This document shows positions 40,064 to 49,012 of a stretch of DNA of 64,000 nucleotides, piece by piece. Below the pieces are notes generated by a model. That model saw only the letters and a program-made list of their open reading frames with translations. It was not told where the DNA came from and searched no databases. Both the position numbers and the translations under genes were made by a program. This DNA comes from Luteibacter aegosomaticola (lineage in GTDB: Bacteria > Pseudomonadota > Gammaproteobacteria > Xanthomonadales > Rhodanobacteraceae). The stretch's first letter is position 1; every line of letters begins with the position of its first letter. Location: positions 3,286,001 to 3,350,000 of the forward strand of contig NZ_CP095741.1 of the NCBI RefSeq assembly GCF_023078475.1, written 5' to 3'.

Positions 40064-41698
40064 TCAGCGGCGGTCGCGGATCGCTTCGATCAGGCCACGC
40101 GTGGCCGCATCGAACTGGCTGATATCGCCCGCATCCTTGTCGTTCGCGAGCGAGGGGTAGATCTGCTTGGCGATGACCTTGCCCAGCTCCACGCCCCACT
40201 GGTCGAACGCATTGATGCCCCACAGGTGGCCGAGCATGAACACCTTGTGCTCGTACAGCGCGATGAGCGCACCCAGCGAATGCGGGGTGAGCGAATCGAG
40301 CATGAACACGCTGCTGGGGCGGTTGCCTTCAAAGGTGCGCTGCGCGGCCAGGGCGCGGCGCTCTTCTTCGGTACCGGTCTTGGCTTCAGCCAGCGCTTCC
40401 TCGAAGGTCTTGCCAAGCGACAGCGCGGCGGCCTGGGCAAGGAGGTTCGAGGTCAGCACATCCTGATTTTCGCGCAGCGGGTGCGCCGGCTTCACCAGGC
40501 CGATGAACTCCAGCGGCACGATATCGGTGCCCTGGTGCAGCGCCTGGAAATACGCGTGCTGCGCATTCGTGCCGATGCTGCCCCACACGACCGGAACGGT
40601 CGAACCCGTGACGTGCTTGCCGTTGGTCGGGTGCACGTGCTTGCCCAGCGATTCCATCTCGAGCTGCTGCAGGTACGACGGCAGGTCGGCGAGGTAATCG
40701 ACGTACGGGATGACCGCACGGCTGGTGGTGCCGAGGATATTGCGGTTCCACAGCTCGGCCGCGGCAAGCAGCACCGGCAGGTTGTCTTTCCACTCCGCAC
40801 TGCGGAAATGGTCATCCGCTTCGGCGGCACCGGCGAGCAGATCGCGGAAGCCGTTCATGCCGATAGCGAAGGCGATGGAAGCGCCGACCGCCGACCACAG
40901 CGAGAAGCGGCCGCCGACGTAATCCCACATGGGCAGCACCTGCGCGGCGCCCCACTTGTTCACGGCTTCGACGTTCGAGCTCACGGCGATGAAGTGCTTC
41001 GCCGTCTTCGCGGTGTCGCCCTTGTTGGCCTTGAGGATCCAGTCGCGGAACACACCACCGTTGAGCAGGGTCTCCTGCGTGTTGAAGCTCTTCGAGACCA
41101 GGATGACCAGCGTATGTGCCGGGTCGAGATGCTTCATCAGATCGTAGGCGGCCTGACCGTCCACGTTGGTGAGGAAGTGACTGCGGATACCGTCGACATG
41201 GAACTGCTCGAGCGCGTGGACAGCCAGGCGCGGGCCCAGGTCCGAGCCGCCGATGCCGATGTTCACCACATCGGTGACACGGCCGATCAGGCCGACGGAC
41301 TCGCCCTCGCCCTTGTGCACGGCATTGACCAGCTTTTCCATCTGGTCGAGCGCCTCGGCGACTTCCTTGCGGACATCGGCCGGGGCCGCCGGGTGGCGCG
41401 ACGCACCACCGCGCAGGGCGGTATGCAGCACGGCGCGGTCTTCGGACGTATTGATGTGCTTGCCTTCGAACATCGCGTCGCGCGCGGCTTGCCAGCCGGT
41501 GCTCTCGATGTAGGCGCCTACGGCATCCAGCGCCGCCGTATCCAGCTTCTGGCGGGTGATGTCGAGGAGGATGGGGCCCATGCGCTTGCGGAAGCGATCG
41601 CCACGGGAGGCGTCGTTGACGAGCGTGCGGAGGGTGGTACCGGCGAGGCGGCTTTTGTGCTCATCGAACGACGGCACGGGGACGTGGTTTGAATCCAT
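40064..41698 (-). CDS. pgi: Glucose-6-phosphate isomerase
   Basis: It interconverts glucose-6-phosphate and fructose-6-phosphate. The 544 residues contain the sugar-phosphate motif VVNIGIGGSDLGPRLAV, the signature region GGRFSLWSAVGASIAFAIG, catalytic Glu in GKHVTGSTVPVVWGSIGTNAQHA (with its His), and C-terminal Lys in NAFDQWGVELGKVIAKQI. The start MDSNHVPVP (41698) is chosen because the 33 further open codons upstream reach into the REP area. It follows panD, with a REP pair between. Confidence 0.97.
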   Translation of the reverse strand: MDSNHVPVPSFDEHKSRLAGTTLRTLVNDASRGDRFRKRMGPILLDITRQKLDTAALDAVGAYIESTGWQAARDAMFEGKHINTSEDRAVLHTALRGGASRHPAAPADVRKEVAEALDQMEKLVNAVHKGEGESVGLIGRVTDVVNIGIGGSDLGPRLAVHALEQFHVDGIRSHFLTNVDGQAAYDLMKHLDPAHTLVILVSKSFNTQETLLNGGVFRDWILKANKGDTAKTAKHFIAVSSNVEAVNKWGAAQVLPMWDYVGGRFSLWSAVGASIAFAIGMNGFRDLLAGAAEADDHFRSAEWKDNLPVLLAAAELWNRNILGTTSRAVIPYVDYLADLPSYLQQLEMESLGKHVHPTNGKHVTGSTVPVVWGSIGTNAQHAYFQALHQGTDIVPLEFIGLVKPAHPLRENQDVLTSNLLAQAAALSLGKTFEEALAEAKTGTEEERRALAAQRTFEGNRPSSVFMLDSLTPHSLGALIALYEHKVFMLGHLWGINAFDQWGVELGKVIAKQIYPSLANDKDAGDISQFDAATRGLIEAIRDRR

Positions 41699-41785
41699 GG
41701 CTTCCACTTTGGGTGCGACGGAGGGAAGCTCCGATATTACCGCACTGCAACGTAAGTGGATTGTATGGACAGCGCCCAATTCATC

Positions 41786-41879
41786 GTAGGAGCCCACCCT
41801 GTGGGCGACGCCTTTCGCGATAACCCCACAGGGCCCGCGCGGTGAGGCGAAAGATGTCGCCCACAGGGTGGGCTCCTAC
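41786..41879. repeat. REP pair (BIME) between panD and pgi
   Basis: Inverted 24-bp cores at 41786-41809 and 41856-41879, heads outward, 46-bp spacer. It sits between two genes of the same direction, 4 bases after the panD stop, so it may set mRNA stability or termination between panD and pgi. Confidence 0.93.
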
Positions 41880-41883
41880 GTTT

Positions 41884-42264
41884 TTATGCGGCCTGCTTGG
41901 GGATCGAATGGTTGGTATGGGTGATGCGGTTGTCCGCATCCACATACACCAGGTCCGGCTGGTACTTGGCCATCTCGGCCTCGGACAGGCCCACGAAGGC
42001 GGCAATGATGACGAGGTCGCCCGTCGACACGCGACGCGCGGCGCTACCGTTCACGGAAATGATGCCCGAGCCCTCTTCCGCACGCAGCGCGTACGTGACG
42101 AAGCGTTCGCCGTTGTTGATGTTCCAGGCGTGGATCTGCTCGTACTCGCGGATGCCCGCGGCGTCCAGCAGGTTGCCATCGATAGCGATGGAACCTTCGT
42201 AGTTCAGCTCGGCGTGAGTCACCGTGGCACGGTGGATCTTGCACTTGAGCATGTTGAGGTGCAT
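41884..42264 (-). CDS. panD: Aspartate 1-decarboxylase (pyruvoyl enzyme) precursor
   Basis: It makes beta-alanine for pantothenate. The 126-residue proenzyme cleaves itself between Gly24 and Ser25 ([11 protein letters not shown]) to form the pyruvoyl cofactor. [14 protein letters not shown] near the start, the [19 protein letters not shown] block and [18 protein letters not shown] are family hallmarks. It lies 141 bases after panC on the same strand and completes panB-panC-panD. Confidence 0.97.
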   Translation of the reverse strand: MHLNMLKCKIHRATVTHAELNYEGSIAIDGNLLDAAGIREYEQIHAWNINNGERFVTYALRAEEGSGIISVNGSAARRVSTGDLVIIAAFVGLSEAEMAKYQPDLVYVDADNRITHTNHSIPKQAA

Positions 42265-42405
42265 GGCGGTCTCTGCGGTGTGGCGGTTACAAAAACGCCC
42301 ATTCTAACGGAGGTAGCCCGTACCGTCGTGAATGGGCTTCCTCGGTGTCGAGGCGCTTTATGGGGGAGCGGGGTCGGAAACGCAAGTGCCCGTTCGTGAA
42401 GGCTT

Positions 42406-43251
42406 TCAGTCGAAAGGCAGGTTATCGATCAGGCGGGTGGCCCCCAGACGGGCGGCGACCAGGGCCACCAGGCCCTCGCGCTCGTCCTGGCCCGGCTCGG
42501 CCAGGTCGTCGGCCCGGCGGATCGCCACGTAGTCGGGCACGAAGCCTGCCCGCTCAAGCCGGGCGCGCGCGGCCTGCTCCAGCGCCTGCCAGTTGTGGCC
42601 CTGGCGGAACAGGTCGCGCATCTGGGTCAGCGTGGCGTAGATCTGGGGCGCGCGCTGGCGTTCGGCCGGCGTGAGGTACTGGTTGCGCGAGCTCTTGGCC
42701 AGTCCATCCTCGTCCCGCAGGGTCGGGCCCGACATGATCTTCACCGGCAGCGACAGGTCGCGAACCATCCGCTCGATGACCTTCAGCTGCTGGAAATCCT
42801 TCTGGCCGAACACGGCGAAATCCGGCTGGACCAGGTGGAACAGCTTGGAAACCACGGTAGCCACGCCATCGAAATGGCCCGGGCGATGGGCGCCCTCGAG
42901 CGTTTCGGTGACCCCCGGGACGTGGATGCTCACGCTGCCCGCCGCACCAAAGGGGTACATCGTGGCCACTTCCGGCGCGAACAGCACGTCGCAACCGGCC
43001 TCAGCCAGACCCACCTGGTCCTGCGCCAGGGTGCGCGGATAGCGCTCGAAGTCCTCGCCCGGGCCGAACTGGGTGGGGTTCACGAACACGGAGGCCACCA
43101 CGCGGTCGGCGCGGGCACGGGCCAGCTTCAGCAGCGAATGGTGGCCCTCGTGGAGGTTGCCCATGGTGGGCACGAAGCCCACGATCTGGCCGGCGGAGCG
43201 CCAGCCACGGATGGTGGCGCGGAGGGCGGCGGCATCGGTTACGGTCTGCAT
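42406..43251 (-). CDS. panC: Pantothenate synthetase
   Basis: It joins pantoate and beta-alanine using ATP. The 281 residues have the nucleotidylyltransferase motifs VPTMGNLHEGHHSLLK (HxGH) and the KMSKS-like KIMSGPTLRDEDGLAKSSRN, with FGQKDFQQLKVI between. It lies 10 bases after panB, so the two are co-transcribed. Confidence 0.97.
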   Translation of the reverse strand: MQTVTDAAALRATIRGWRSAGQIVGFVPTMGNLHEGHHSLLKLARARADRVVASVFVNPTQFGPGEDFERYPRTLAQDQVGLAEAGCDVLFAPEVATMYPFGAAGSVSIHVPGVTETLEGAHRPGHFDGVATVVSKLFHLVQPDFAVFGQKDFQQLKVIERMVRDLSLPVKIMSGPTLRDEDGLAKSSRNQYLTPAERQRAPQIYATLTQMRDLFRQGHNWQALEQAARARLERAGFVPDYVAIRRADDLAEPGQDEREGLVALVAARLGATRLIDNLPFD

Positions 43252-43261
43252 GGCTGGCTCG

Positions 43262-44089
43262 TTAGCTGAAGCTGTGTTCCGGGCCGGGGAACGTCCCTGC
43301 CCTTACGTCATCCGCATACGCGCGGATCGCTGCCGGAATGGAATCACGACCAGCAAGGAAATCCTTGGAGAACTTTGGCCGCTTGCCCGGCGTAAGGCCG
43401 AGCATGTCGTAGACGACGAGCACCTGGCCATCGCACCCGACACCCGCGCCAATGCCGATGACAGGGATCGAAAGCGCCTTCGATATCCGCTCGGCCAGCG
43501 CCGTCGGCACGCATTCCAGCACCAGCAGGTCGGCGCCCGCCGCTTCCACGGCCTTCGCATCGGCGAACAGCTTCTCCGCCGCGTCCTCCGTCTTGCCCTG
43601 CACCTTGTAGCCGCCGAACTTGTTCACCGATTGCGGGGTGAGGCCCAGATGGCTGCACACAGGGATATCGCGCTCGGCGAGCGCGGCGACGACTTCGCAG
43701 ATGCGCCCGGCACCTTCGATCTTGACCATGGCCGCGCCACCCTGGGCGACGAGCCTCGCGGCTGCCTCCATCGCGGACGGCACGTCGCGATCGCTCATGA
43801 ACGGCAGGTCAGCGACCAGCAGCGTGGCACCGAGGCCGCGCGCTACGGCAGCCGTGTGGTAGACCATCTCATCGACCGTGACGGGCAACGTGCTCGACCT
43901 GCCCTGCACGACCATGCCGAGGGAGTCGCCGACCAGCGCCACATCGACCCCGGCGGATTCCAGCTGCGCGGCAAAACTCGCATCGTAGGCGGTGAGCATC
44001 ACGATCTTCCGGCCTTCGGCTTTCATTGCCTTCAGGCCCGGCACGGTCACCGGCTTACGCGCCGGCGCACTCGTTTTTTCGACGTACAC
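43262..44089 (-). CDS. panB: 3-methyl-2-oxobutanoate hydroxymethyltransferase
   Basis: It makes ketopantoate from ketoisovalerate and methylene-tetrahydrofolate. The 275 residues hold [31 protein letters not shown] (Mg-binding Asp), [28 protein letters not shown] and [16 protein letters not shown]. The start is GTG at 44089 as read here. It lies 69 bases after folK, in the order pcnB-folK-panB-panC-panD. Confidence 0.97.
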   Translation of the reverse strand: MYVEKTSAPARKPVTVPGLKAMKAEGRKIVMLTAYDASFAAQLESAGVDVALVGDSLGMVVQGRSSTLPVTVDEMVYHTAAVARGLGATLLVADLPFMSDRDVPSAMEAAARLVAQGGAAMVKIEGAGRICEVVAALAERDIPVCSHLGLTPQSVNKFGGYKVQGKTEDAAEKLFADAKAVEAAGADLLVLECVPTALAERISKALSIPVIGIGAGVGCDGQVLVVYDMLGLTPGKRPKFSKDFLAGRDSIPAAIRAYADDVRAGTFPGPEHSFS

Positions 44090-44158
44090 GCTCTTGTCGC
44101 CTCGTTGGGTGAAATTCGAATTGTCCGCCTGATTGGCCCGGGGCTCAAGGAATCCGGA

Positions 44159-44644
44159 TCAGGCGAGCGGGATGCATTCAGCCGCGTCGATCGCCGCCAA
44201 CAGGCCAGCCACCTGCCCCAGGCCCGGCAAGACGGCCCCGGGGGCAATATCCGCAAGCGGAAGCAGGACAAAGGCACGCTCGGCGATACGCGGATGCGGC
44301 ACGGTCAGCCGCTCGTCCGCCATCACGATGTCGCCATAGGCAAGCAGGTCCAGGTCGAGCGTACGCGGCCCCCAGCGCTCGCCATCACGGACGCGGCCAA
44401 AGGCACGCTCGGTCGCGAGCAACGCATCAAGCAGCGCATGGGCATCCAGTGACGTATCCACGGCAATGGCCGCGTTCACGAAGTCGGGCTGGGCCACGGG
44501 GCCCCATGGCGGGGTGCGGTAGAACCGCGACCGGGCCGTGACGCGGATCCCCGGCACGGCGTCCAGCGCTTCGATCGCGGCATCGAGCCGCGACCGGACA
44601 TCGCCCAGGTTGCCACCCAGGCCAATGAGCGCAACCACGCTCAC
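44159..44644 (-). CDS. folK: 6-hydroxymethyl-7,8-dihydropterin pyrophosphokinase (HPPK)
   Basis: It transfers pyrophosphate from ATP to hydroxymethyl-dihydropterin in folate synthesis. The 161 residues start at GTG 44644 (VSVVALIGLGGNLGD). That GTG overlaps the pcnB stop as GTGA; longer frames upstream are antisense shadows. RFYRTPPWG, FVNAAIAVDT and the diagnostic RWGPRTLDLDLLAYGD (Mg-binding Asp pair) followed by VPHPRIAERAFVLLPL confirm the family. Confidence 0.96.
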   Translation of the reverse strand: MSVVALIGLGGNLGDVRSRLDAAIEALDAVPGIRVTARSRFYRTPPWGPVAQPDFVNAAIAVDTSLDAHALLDALLATERAFGRVRDGERWGPRTLDLDLLAYGDIVMADERLTVPHPRIAERAFVLLPLADIAPGAVLPGLGQVAGLLAAIDAAECIPLA

Positions 44645-46047
44645 GCGCCGCTCGTATCGCCCTTGCCGCGGGTCGGCTTGCGCCGGCGGCGACGCTTGCG
44701 GGCCGGCGCGGTAGCCGAGACCGTCGAGGGATCGTGCGGCGGTACGCCACCACCACCCAGCGCCGCGGCGAGCATTTCCGGCGGGAGTTGCTGGGCATGT
44801 GCCCACCACTCGCCGAGCTCACGCATGCCTGAGGATTCGTGTGCACGCAGCAGCAGGAAATCGAAGGCAGCGCGGAAGCGCGGATGCGACATCAGGCGGA
44901 ACACGCGCTTGCGGTGGATCTGCTCGAAGCGCGGCTGCAACGCCCAGATTTCTTCCATCGTGAACGTGAAGCGCCGCGGGATGGCGACACGCTGGCACTG
45001 CTCACCCACCACATGGACGGCGGCGCGCTGCCAGGCCTCGTTCATATCGAAGCCCTGCGCCATCCAGCCATGGGCCTGGTCACGGACTTCGCCCCACAGG
45101 AGCACCGCATACAGGAACGCCGGCGTGACCGACTTGCCTTCGGCGATGCGTGCATCGGTGTTGGCCAGGCCTTGCTCGACCAGCGCGCGCAGCGCCGTAT
45201 CGCCACGCTCAAGCGCGCGGGCGGTGGCTGGGAACAGGAACTCGAGCAGGCCGCACGCTTCGAGCATCTTGAAGCTCTTCAGGCCGTGTCCGGCCAGGAA
45301 CAACTTCAGGGATTCATCGAAGAGGCGAGCCGGAGAGGCCTCGGTCAGCAGGTGGCCGAGCTTCTTGAACGGTGCGGCGGCGGAAGGCGCGATCGTAAAG
45401 CCGAGCTTGGCGGCAAGGCGTGCGGCACGCAGCATGCGCACCGGATCTTCGCGATAACGCAGCTCGGGGTCGCCGATGAGACGCATCGTCCGGTCTTCCA
45501 GATCCTGCATGCCACCCACGTAATCGCGGACGCTGAAGTCGGCGATATCGTAGTAGAGCGCGTTGACCCGGAAATCGCGGCGCACCGCGTCTTCCTCGAT
45601 GGTGCCCCAGATATTGTCGCGGACGATCCGGCCATCGACGATGTGACGGTCACCTTCGCTTTCGCCGCCCTCTTCACCGGTGCCACGGAAGGTGGCCACC
45701 TCGATGATCTCGGGGCCGAAGACGACATGGGCCAGGCGGAACCGGCGGCCGATCAGCCGACAGTTACGGAACAGCCCCTTCACCTCTTCCGGCGTGGCAT
45801 TGGTGGCCACGTCGAAATCCTTGGGATGGCCGCCCAGGAGGAGGTCGCGCACGGCGCCGCCCACCAGGTACGCGGCGAACCCGGCGTCGTGGAGTCGGTA
45901 AAGCACGCGGAGCGCGGCTTTGCTGATGTTCTTGCGGGAAATGGAGTGCTGCTCGCGCGGGATGATGCGTAGCCCGGGCGGAACGTCACTCCTCGTTTCG
46001 GAATTCAAGCGGTCGGTGTCCTGGCGGGCGCATCCGCGCCCGGTCAA
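44641..46047 (-). CDS. pcnB: Poly(A) polymerase I
   Basis: PcnB adds poly(A) tails that mark RNAs for decay. It shows the class II nucleotidyltransferase head AAYLVGGAVRDLLLGGHPKDFDVATNATPEEV with the catalytic Asp pair, RRFRLAHVVFG, the EEDAVRRDFRVNALYYDI motif and RYREDPVRMLRAARLAAKL. The C-terminus is very basic (KRRRRRKPTRGKG), which fits RNA binding. The start is uncertain. The full open frame begins with TTG at 46047 (468 residues), but a TTG at 46008 has AGGA about 9 bases upstream (455 residues). No ATG or GTG fits before the conserved IIPREQHSISRKNIS. Confidence 0.93.
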   Translation of the reverse strand: MTGRGCARQDTDRLNSETRSDVPPGLRIIPREQHSISRKNISKAALRVLYRLHDAGFAAYLVGGAVRDLLLGGHPKDFDVATNATPEEVKGLFRNCRLIGRRFRLAHVVFGPEIIEVATFRGTGEEGGESEGDRHIVDGRIVRDNIWGTIEEDAVRRDFRVNALYYDIADFSVRDYVGGMQDLEDRTMRLIGDPELRYREDPVRMLRAARLAAKLGFTIAPSAAAPFKKLGHLLTEASPARLFDESLKLFLAGHGLKSFKMLEACGLLEFLFPATARALERGDTALRALVEQGLANTDARIAEGKSVTPAFLYAVLLWGEVRDQAHGWMAQGFDMNEAWQRAAVHVVGEQCQRVAIPRRFTFTMEEIWALQPRFEQIHRKRVFRLMSHPRFRAAFDFLLLRAHESSGMRELGEWWAHAQQLPPEMLAAALGGGGVPPHDPSTVSATAPARKRRRRRKPTRGKGDTSGA

Positions 46048-46135
46048 GTAGCTGCCCCCACCGGCAACCGGTGTCGGGATGAACGGGCCAAATGTAACGA
46101 ATTCGACCCAATCCGACGAGCGGGTAGTAAAAGCG

Positions 46136-46163
46136 TTGCCAGCGGCCGGAATTTGGATATACT
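46136..46163 (+). promoter_or_regulatory. Promoter for tRNA-Glu
   Basis: TTGCCA (46136-46141), a 16-base spacer and TATACT (46158-46163), followed by a GC-rich discriminator (AGCGCGC). Discriminators of this kind are typical of promoters under stringent control. The start is about 23 bases before the mature tRNA. Confidence 0.75.
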
Positions 46164-46192
46164 AGCGCGCTTCGTACGTCTCGTACGACCCC

Positions 46193-46268
46193 GCTCCCTT
46201 CGTCTAGTGGTCTAGGACACGGCCCTCTCAAGGCTGGAACACGAGTTCGAACCTCGTAGGGAGCACCA
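46193..46268 (+). tRNA. tRNA-Glu (CTC)
   Basis: 76 bases with encoded CCA. The acceptor is GCTCCCT/AGGGAGC and the anticodon loop is CTCTCAA with CTC. It is followed 28 bases later by the ferredoxin gene and probably shares its promoter. Confidence 0.96.
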
Positions 46269-46296
46269 CTTTTCTTTCCGGCGCCGAACCGTTCGC

Positions 46297-46620
46297 ATGA
46301 CCTTTGTCGTTACCGACAACTGCATCAAGTGCAAATACACGGACTGCGTCGAGGTTTGCCCCGTGGATGCCTTCCACGAAGGCCCGAACTTCCTGGTCAT
46401 CAATCCGGACGAGTGCATCGACTGCACCCTCTGCGAGCCGGAATGCCCGATCAACGCCATCTACCCCGAGGACGACGTCCCCGCCGGGCAGGAGCAGTTC
46501 GTGGCACTGAACGCCGACCTCTCGAAGGACTGGCCGGTGATCACCGAGCGCAAGGATGGCATGCCGGACGCCAAGGACTGGGAAAACAAACCCAACAAGA
46601 TCGACCTGCTCCAGCGCTGA
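46297..46620 (+). CDS. fdxA: 7Fe ferredoxin FdxA
   Basis: A small electron carrier with one [3Fe-4S] and one [4Fe-4S] cluster. The 107 residues show C-x2-C-x4-C-x3-CP in the first part ([19 protein letters not shown]) and C-x2-C-x2-C-x3-CP in the second ([23 protein letters not shown]), then the FdxA-type C-terminal tail ([15 protein letters not shown]...NKIDLL). It sits alone between tRNA-Glu and a terminator. No partner enzyme is adjacent. Confidence 0.95.
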   Translation: MTFVVTDNCIKCKYTDCVEVCPVDAFHEGPNFLVINPDECIDCTLCEPECPINAIYPEDDVPAGQEQFVALNADLSKDWPVITERKDGMPDAKDWENKPNKIDLLQR

Positions 46621-46630
46621 GCAGGTAGCG

Positions 46631-46655
46631 AAAAGGCCCTTCGGGGCCTTTTTTT
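46631..46655 (+). terminator. Intrinsic terminator after fdxA
   Basis: Stem AAAAGGCCC (46631-46639), loop TTCG, GGGCCTTTT, then more Ts to 46655. Classic tetraloop terminator. Confidence 0.95.
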
Positions 46656-46674
46656 ATGCCTCTAGAACGGGCAC

Positions 46675-46700
46675 AAAAAAGGCCGCCCGGGGGCGGCCTT
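46675..46700 (-). terminator. Intrinsic terminator after the bamC-like gene
   Basis: Stem GGCCGCC (46681-46687) with GGCGGCC (46692-46698), loop of 4. On the minus strand it is followed by TTTTTTGTG. It faces the fdxA terminator in this convergent gap. Confidence 0.92.
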
Positions 46701-46722
46701 CTTGTTCCGGGCGGGGCCGGGA

Positions 46723-47313
46723 TTACTTAACGTCGAGACGCGACTTCAACGCGTCGACCACACGGCGGACGCCATTGGCATCGCCCTGGGCGCGCACTTC
46801 CGAACCGGCGCCACTGGGGTTCACGGTAAGCACGACCGAGTGCTTGGCACCCGCGGCGGCCGAACCGGCCTGATCCTGCTCCTGCTCCGGGCTCTTGCCA
46901 CCGAACATGCGCTTGAAGAAGCCACGCTTGGCTTCCGGCGCGCCAGCCGTGGCGGCGATCTGGTAGGTGTGGGTGTCGTCGTCGTGGGCCGTGACCGTAC
47001 CGACATCGCCCACCGAGAGGACTTCACCGATGCGCTTGTAGGCAGCGTCCGGGGCATCCGCCAGGATGAAACCATCGGAGACCGGAGCCGCAGCCGGGGC
47101 CGAGCCACCGGTGGCGCCCGAACCCGCGCCCACGTCAGGGATCACCAGAGCCGCACTGGTCGACGGCGTATCCAGGCCCGGCGGGATTTCCAGCGGGGAT
47201 TCCTGCTTGGCCTTTTCCCACTGCTTGGTGGAGCGGAACGCGCCGCAGCCGGAAACGACCAGGACGGACAGGAGCAGTGCCGGGACGACCAGCGCGTACG
47301 AGGTTTTCTTCAT
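46723..47313 (-). CDS. bamC: BamC-like outer-membrane assembly lipoprotein
   Basis: 196 residues with a lipoprotein signal (MKKTSYALVVPALLLSVLVVSGC). It continues GAFRSTKQWEKAKQESPLEIPPGLDTP, the unstructured N-terminal segment that in BamC binds BamD. One helix-grip-like domain follows (about 80-196: ADAPDAAYKRIGEVLSVGDVGTV ... VRRVVDALKSRL). E. coli BamC has two such domains and 344 residues, so this is a short form. It lies 40 bases after dapA, the conserved dapA-bamC order, which supports the call. An in-frame TTG two codons upstream is less likely as the start. Confidence 0.8.
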   Translation of the reverse strand: MKKTSYALVVPALLLSVLVVSGCGAFRSTKQWEKAKQESPLEIPPGLDTPSTSAALVIPDVGAGSGATGGSAPAAAPVSDGFILADAPDAAYKRIGEVLSVGDVGTVTAHDDDTHTYQIAATAGAPEAKRGFFKRMFGGKSPEQEQDQAGSAAAGAKHSVVLTVNPSGAGSEVRAQGDANGVRRVVDALKSRLDVK

Positions 47314-47353
47314 GAACAAAGGTTCCGTTGGAATCCGTTTTTAATGAGGTGCT

Positions 47354-48259
47354 TCAGGCGGCAGTCGCCAATGGTGCCAGAGCCGCGAGCGTTTCGCGCA
47401 CTTTTGCCAGCGCCGGGCCGGGCTCGAGCTCGACCAGGGGCAGGCGGGGCGCCGCCAGACCCAGCCCCAGCAAGGCCAGGCCGGCCTTCACGGGGATCGG
47501 GTTTGGCGCACAGTTCAGGGCGTCAATCAGCGGTGCCAGGCGCGCCGTGGCGCTGGCCGTGCGCTCCGCGCTGCCCGAACGGGCGGCGTCGCAGAACTCA
47601 CGGAAAGGCCCCGGCACGAGATTGGCCACCACCGAGATGGTGCCCGCAGCGCCGGCCAGCATGGCCTGGTGGGCCGAGCCGTCGTCGCCGCTGAGGTAGA
47701 CGAAATCGGGACGAATAAGTTCCGCGATCGCCTGGATTCGCTCGGCGTCGCCGCGCGCTTCCTTGATTCCGATGATGCCCGGATGGTCGCGGAGCGCAGC
47801 CACGGTCTCCGGCGCGATATCGCAACCAGTGCGGGGCGGCACGTTATACAGGATGACCGGCAGGCCACCCTGGTCGGCCACGGCAAGGAAATGCCGGCGC
47901 ATGCCCTCCTGGGTGGGGCGCACGTAGAACGGCGCCACCACGAGGGCGGCATCGGCGCCCAGCTCCCTGGCCAGGCGCGTCGTGGCGATGGTCTTGGCCG
48001 TACCGGCCTCGCCCGTGCCAGCGATGACAGGGATACGTTTATTGATGTGCTTCACCGCAAACGCCAGCAGGCGCTTGAATTCGTCATGCTCGAGGAAGTG
48101 CGATTCGCCCGTCGAGCCCGCGACGACCACCGCCTGGGTGCCGCCAGCCAGCTGCTGATCGAGCAGGCGGCCGAACGCGTCGAGATCGAGGGAACCGTCG
48201 GCGGCAAACGGGGTTGCCAGCGCGGTGATGCTTCCGGAGATATCCAAGGTGAAACCCAT
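47354..48259 (-). CDS. dapA: 4-hydroxy-tetrahydrodipicolinate synthase
   Basis: First committed step of lysine and diaminopimelate synthesis, joining pyruvate and aspartate semialdehyde. The 301 residues show VVAGSTGESHFLEHDEF (family GTTGE), the Tyr in VILYNVPPRTG and the Schiff-base Lys in GIIGIKEARGD. GESHFLEHDE in place of GESATLTHEE is a little unusual, so a related aldolase of the DapA family is not excluded. Position next to bamC and divergent from gcvR-bcp matches dapA in gammaproteobacteria. Start MGFTLDISG. Confidence 0.9.
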   Translation of the reverse strand: MGFTLDISGSITALATPFAADGSLDLDAFGRLLDQQLAGGTQAVVVAGSTGESHFLEHDEFKRLLAFAVKHINKRIPVIAGTGEAGTAKTIATTRLARELGADAALVVAPFYVRPTQEGMRRHFLAVADQGGLPVILYNVPPRTGCDIAPETVAALRDHPGIIGIKEARGDAERIQAIAELIRPDFVYLSGDDGSAHQAMLAGAAGTISVVANLVPGPFREFCDAARSGSAERTASATARLAPLIDALNCAPNPIPVKAGLALLGLGLAAPRLPLVELEPGPALAKVRETLAALAPLATAA

Positions 48260-48421
48260 TGAGGAACCAGCCCTTCGCATGTTACCGGGGCGTTTCCGGG
48301 GAGTCCATTCGCCTGCGGGTGCCGGCATGGGGCCGCCGCAGTGTCTTGCTACTGTCCAACGGCGCCCGTTAAGCTCGGGCCAACAGCGACGCCCCGCGCC
48401 CCGCGGGCCGCGCCATGGGTA

Positions 48422-48988
48422 GTGAAGGCCTTGAATCGTTCCGTAGCACGCAGCGCCGCCGATAACCAGTTACTCATTTCGACGCTGTCGCCGGCGCACC
48501 GCGCGCCCATCCTCGCCCTCGCCAAGCGCATTGCCGATTCCGGCTGCAACCTGGCCGACGCGCGGGTGTCCACCATCGGCAACGATACCTCCGTGATGCT
48601 GCTGGCCTCGGGCTCGTGGGATGCCGTGGCCAAGCTGGAAACGGCCGTGGGCAAGCTGGCGCGCGACGAAGAGTTGCAGCTCGTGCATTACCGCACGACC
48701 CCGCGCGAGCCCACCGCCCATCTTCTGCCGTATCTGGTTGAAGTGATCGCGGCGGATCGCCCTGGCATCCTCGTCAAAATCATCGAATTCTTCTCGCGGC
48801 GCGATATCAGCGTCGAGCAACTCTCGTCCATGCGTTACCAGGCCATGCAGACGGGCGCCGAAATGTTCCAGGCGCAGATGACCATCGGCATCCCCTCGGA
48901 AACGCATATCGCTGCACTGCGCGACGATTTCCTCGAACTGTGCGATGGCCTCAACCTCGATGCCATCATGGACCCCGTCAAGTTCTGA
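48422..48988 (+). CDS. GcvR-like ACT-domain regulatory protein
   Basis: 188 residues from a GTG at 48422; a TTG at 48431 (LNRSVARS) is the alternative, and no ATG fits. It has two ACT domains: NQLLISTLSPAHRAPILALAKRIADSGCNL and, after HLLPYLVEVIAADRPGILVKIIEFFSRRDI, the second. This is the layout of GcvR, which binds glycine and controls the glycine cleavage activator GcvA in E. coli. No gcvA lies nearby. gcvR-bcp order next to dapA is conserved, so it may sense amino-acid levels; the ligand is not known here. Confidence 0.83.
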   Translation: MKALNRSVARSAADNQLLISTLSPAHRAPILALAKRIADSGCNLADARVSTIGNDTSVMLLASGSWDAVAKLETAVGKLARDEELQLVHYRTTPREPTAHLLPYLVEVIAADRPGILVKIIEFFSRRDISVEQLSSMRYQAMQTGAEMFQAQMTIGIPSETHIAALRDDFLELCDGLNLDAIMDPVKF

Positions 48989-49012
48989 CCCCAAGGGAAT
49001 ACAACGCACCAC

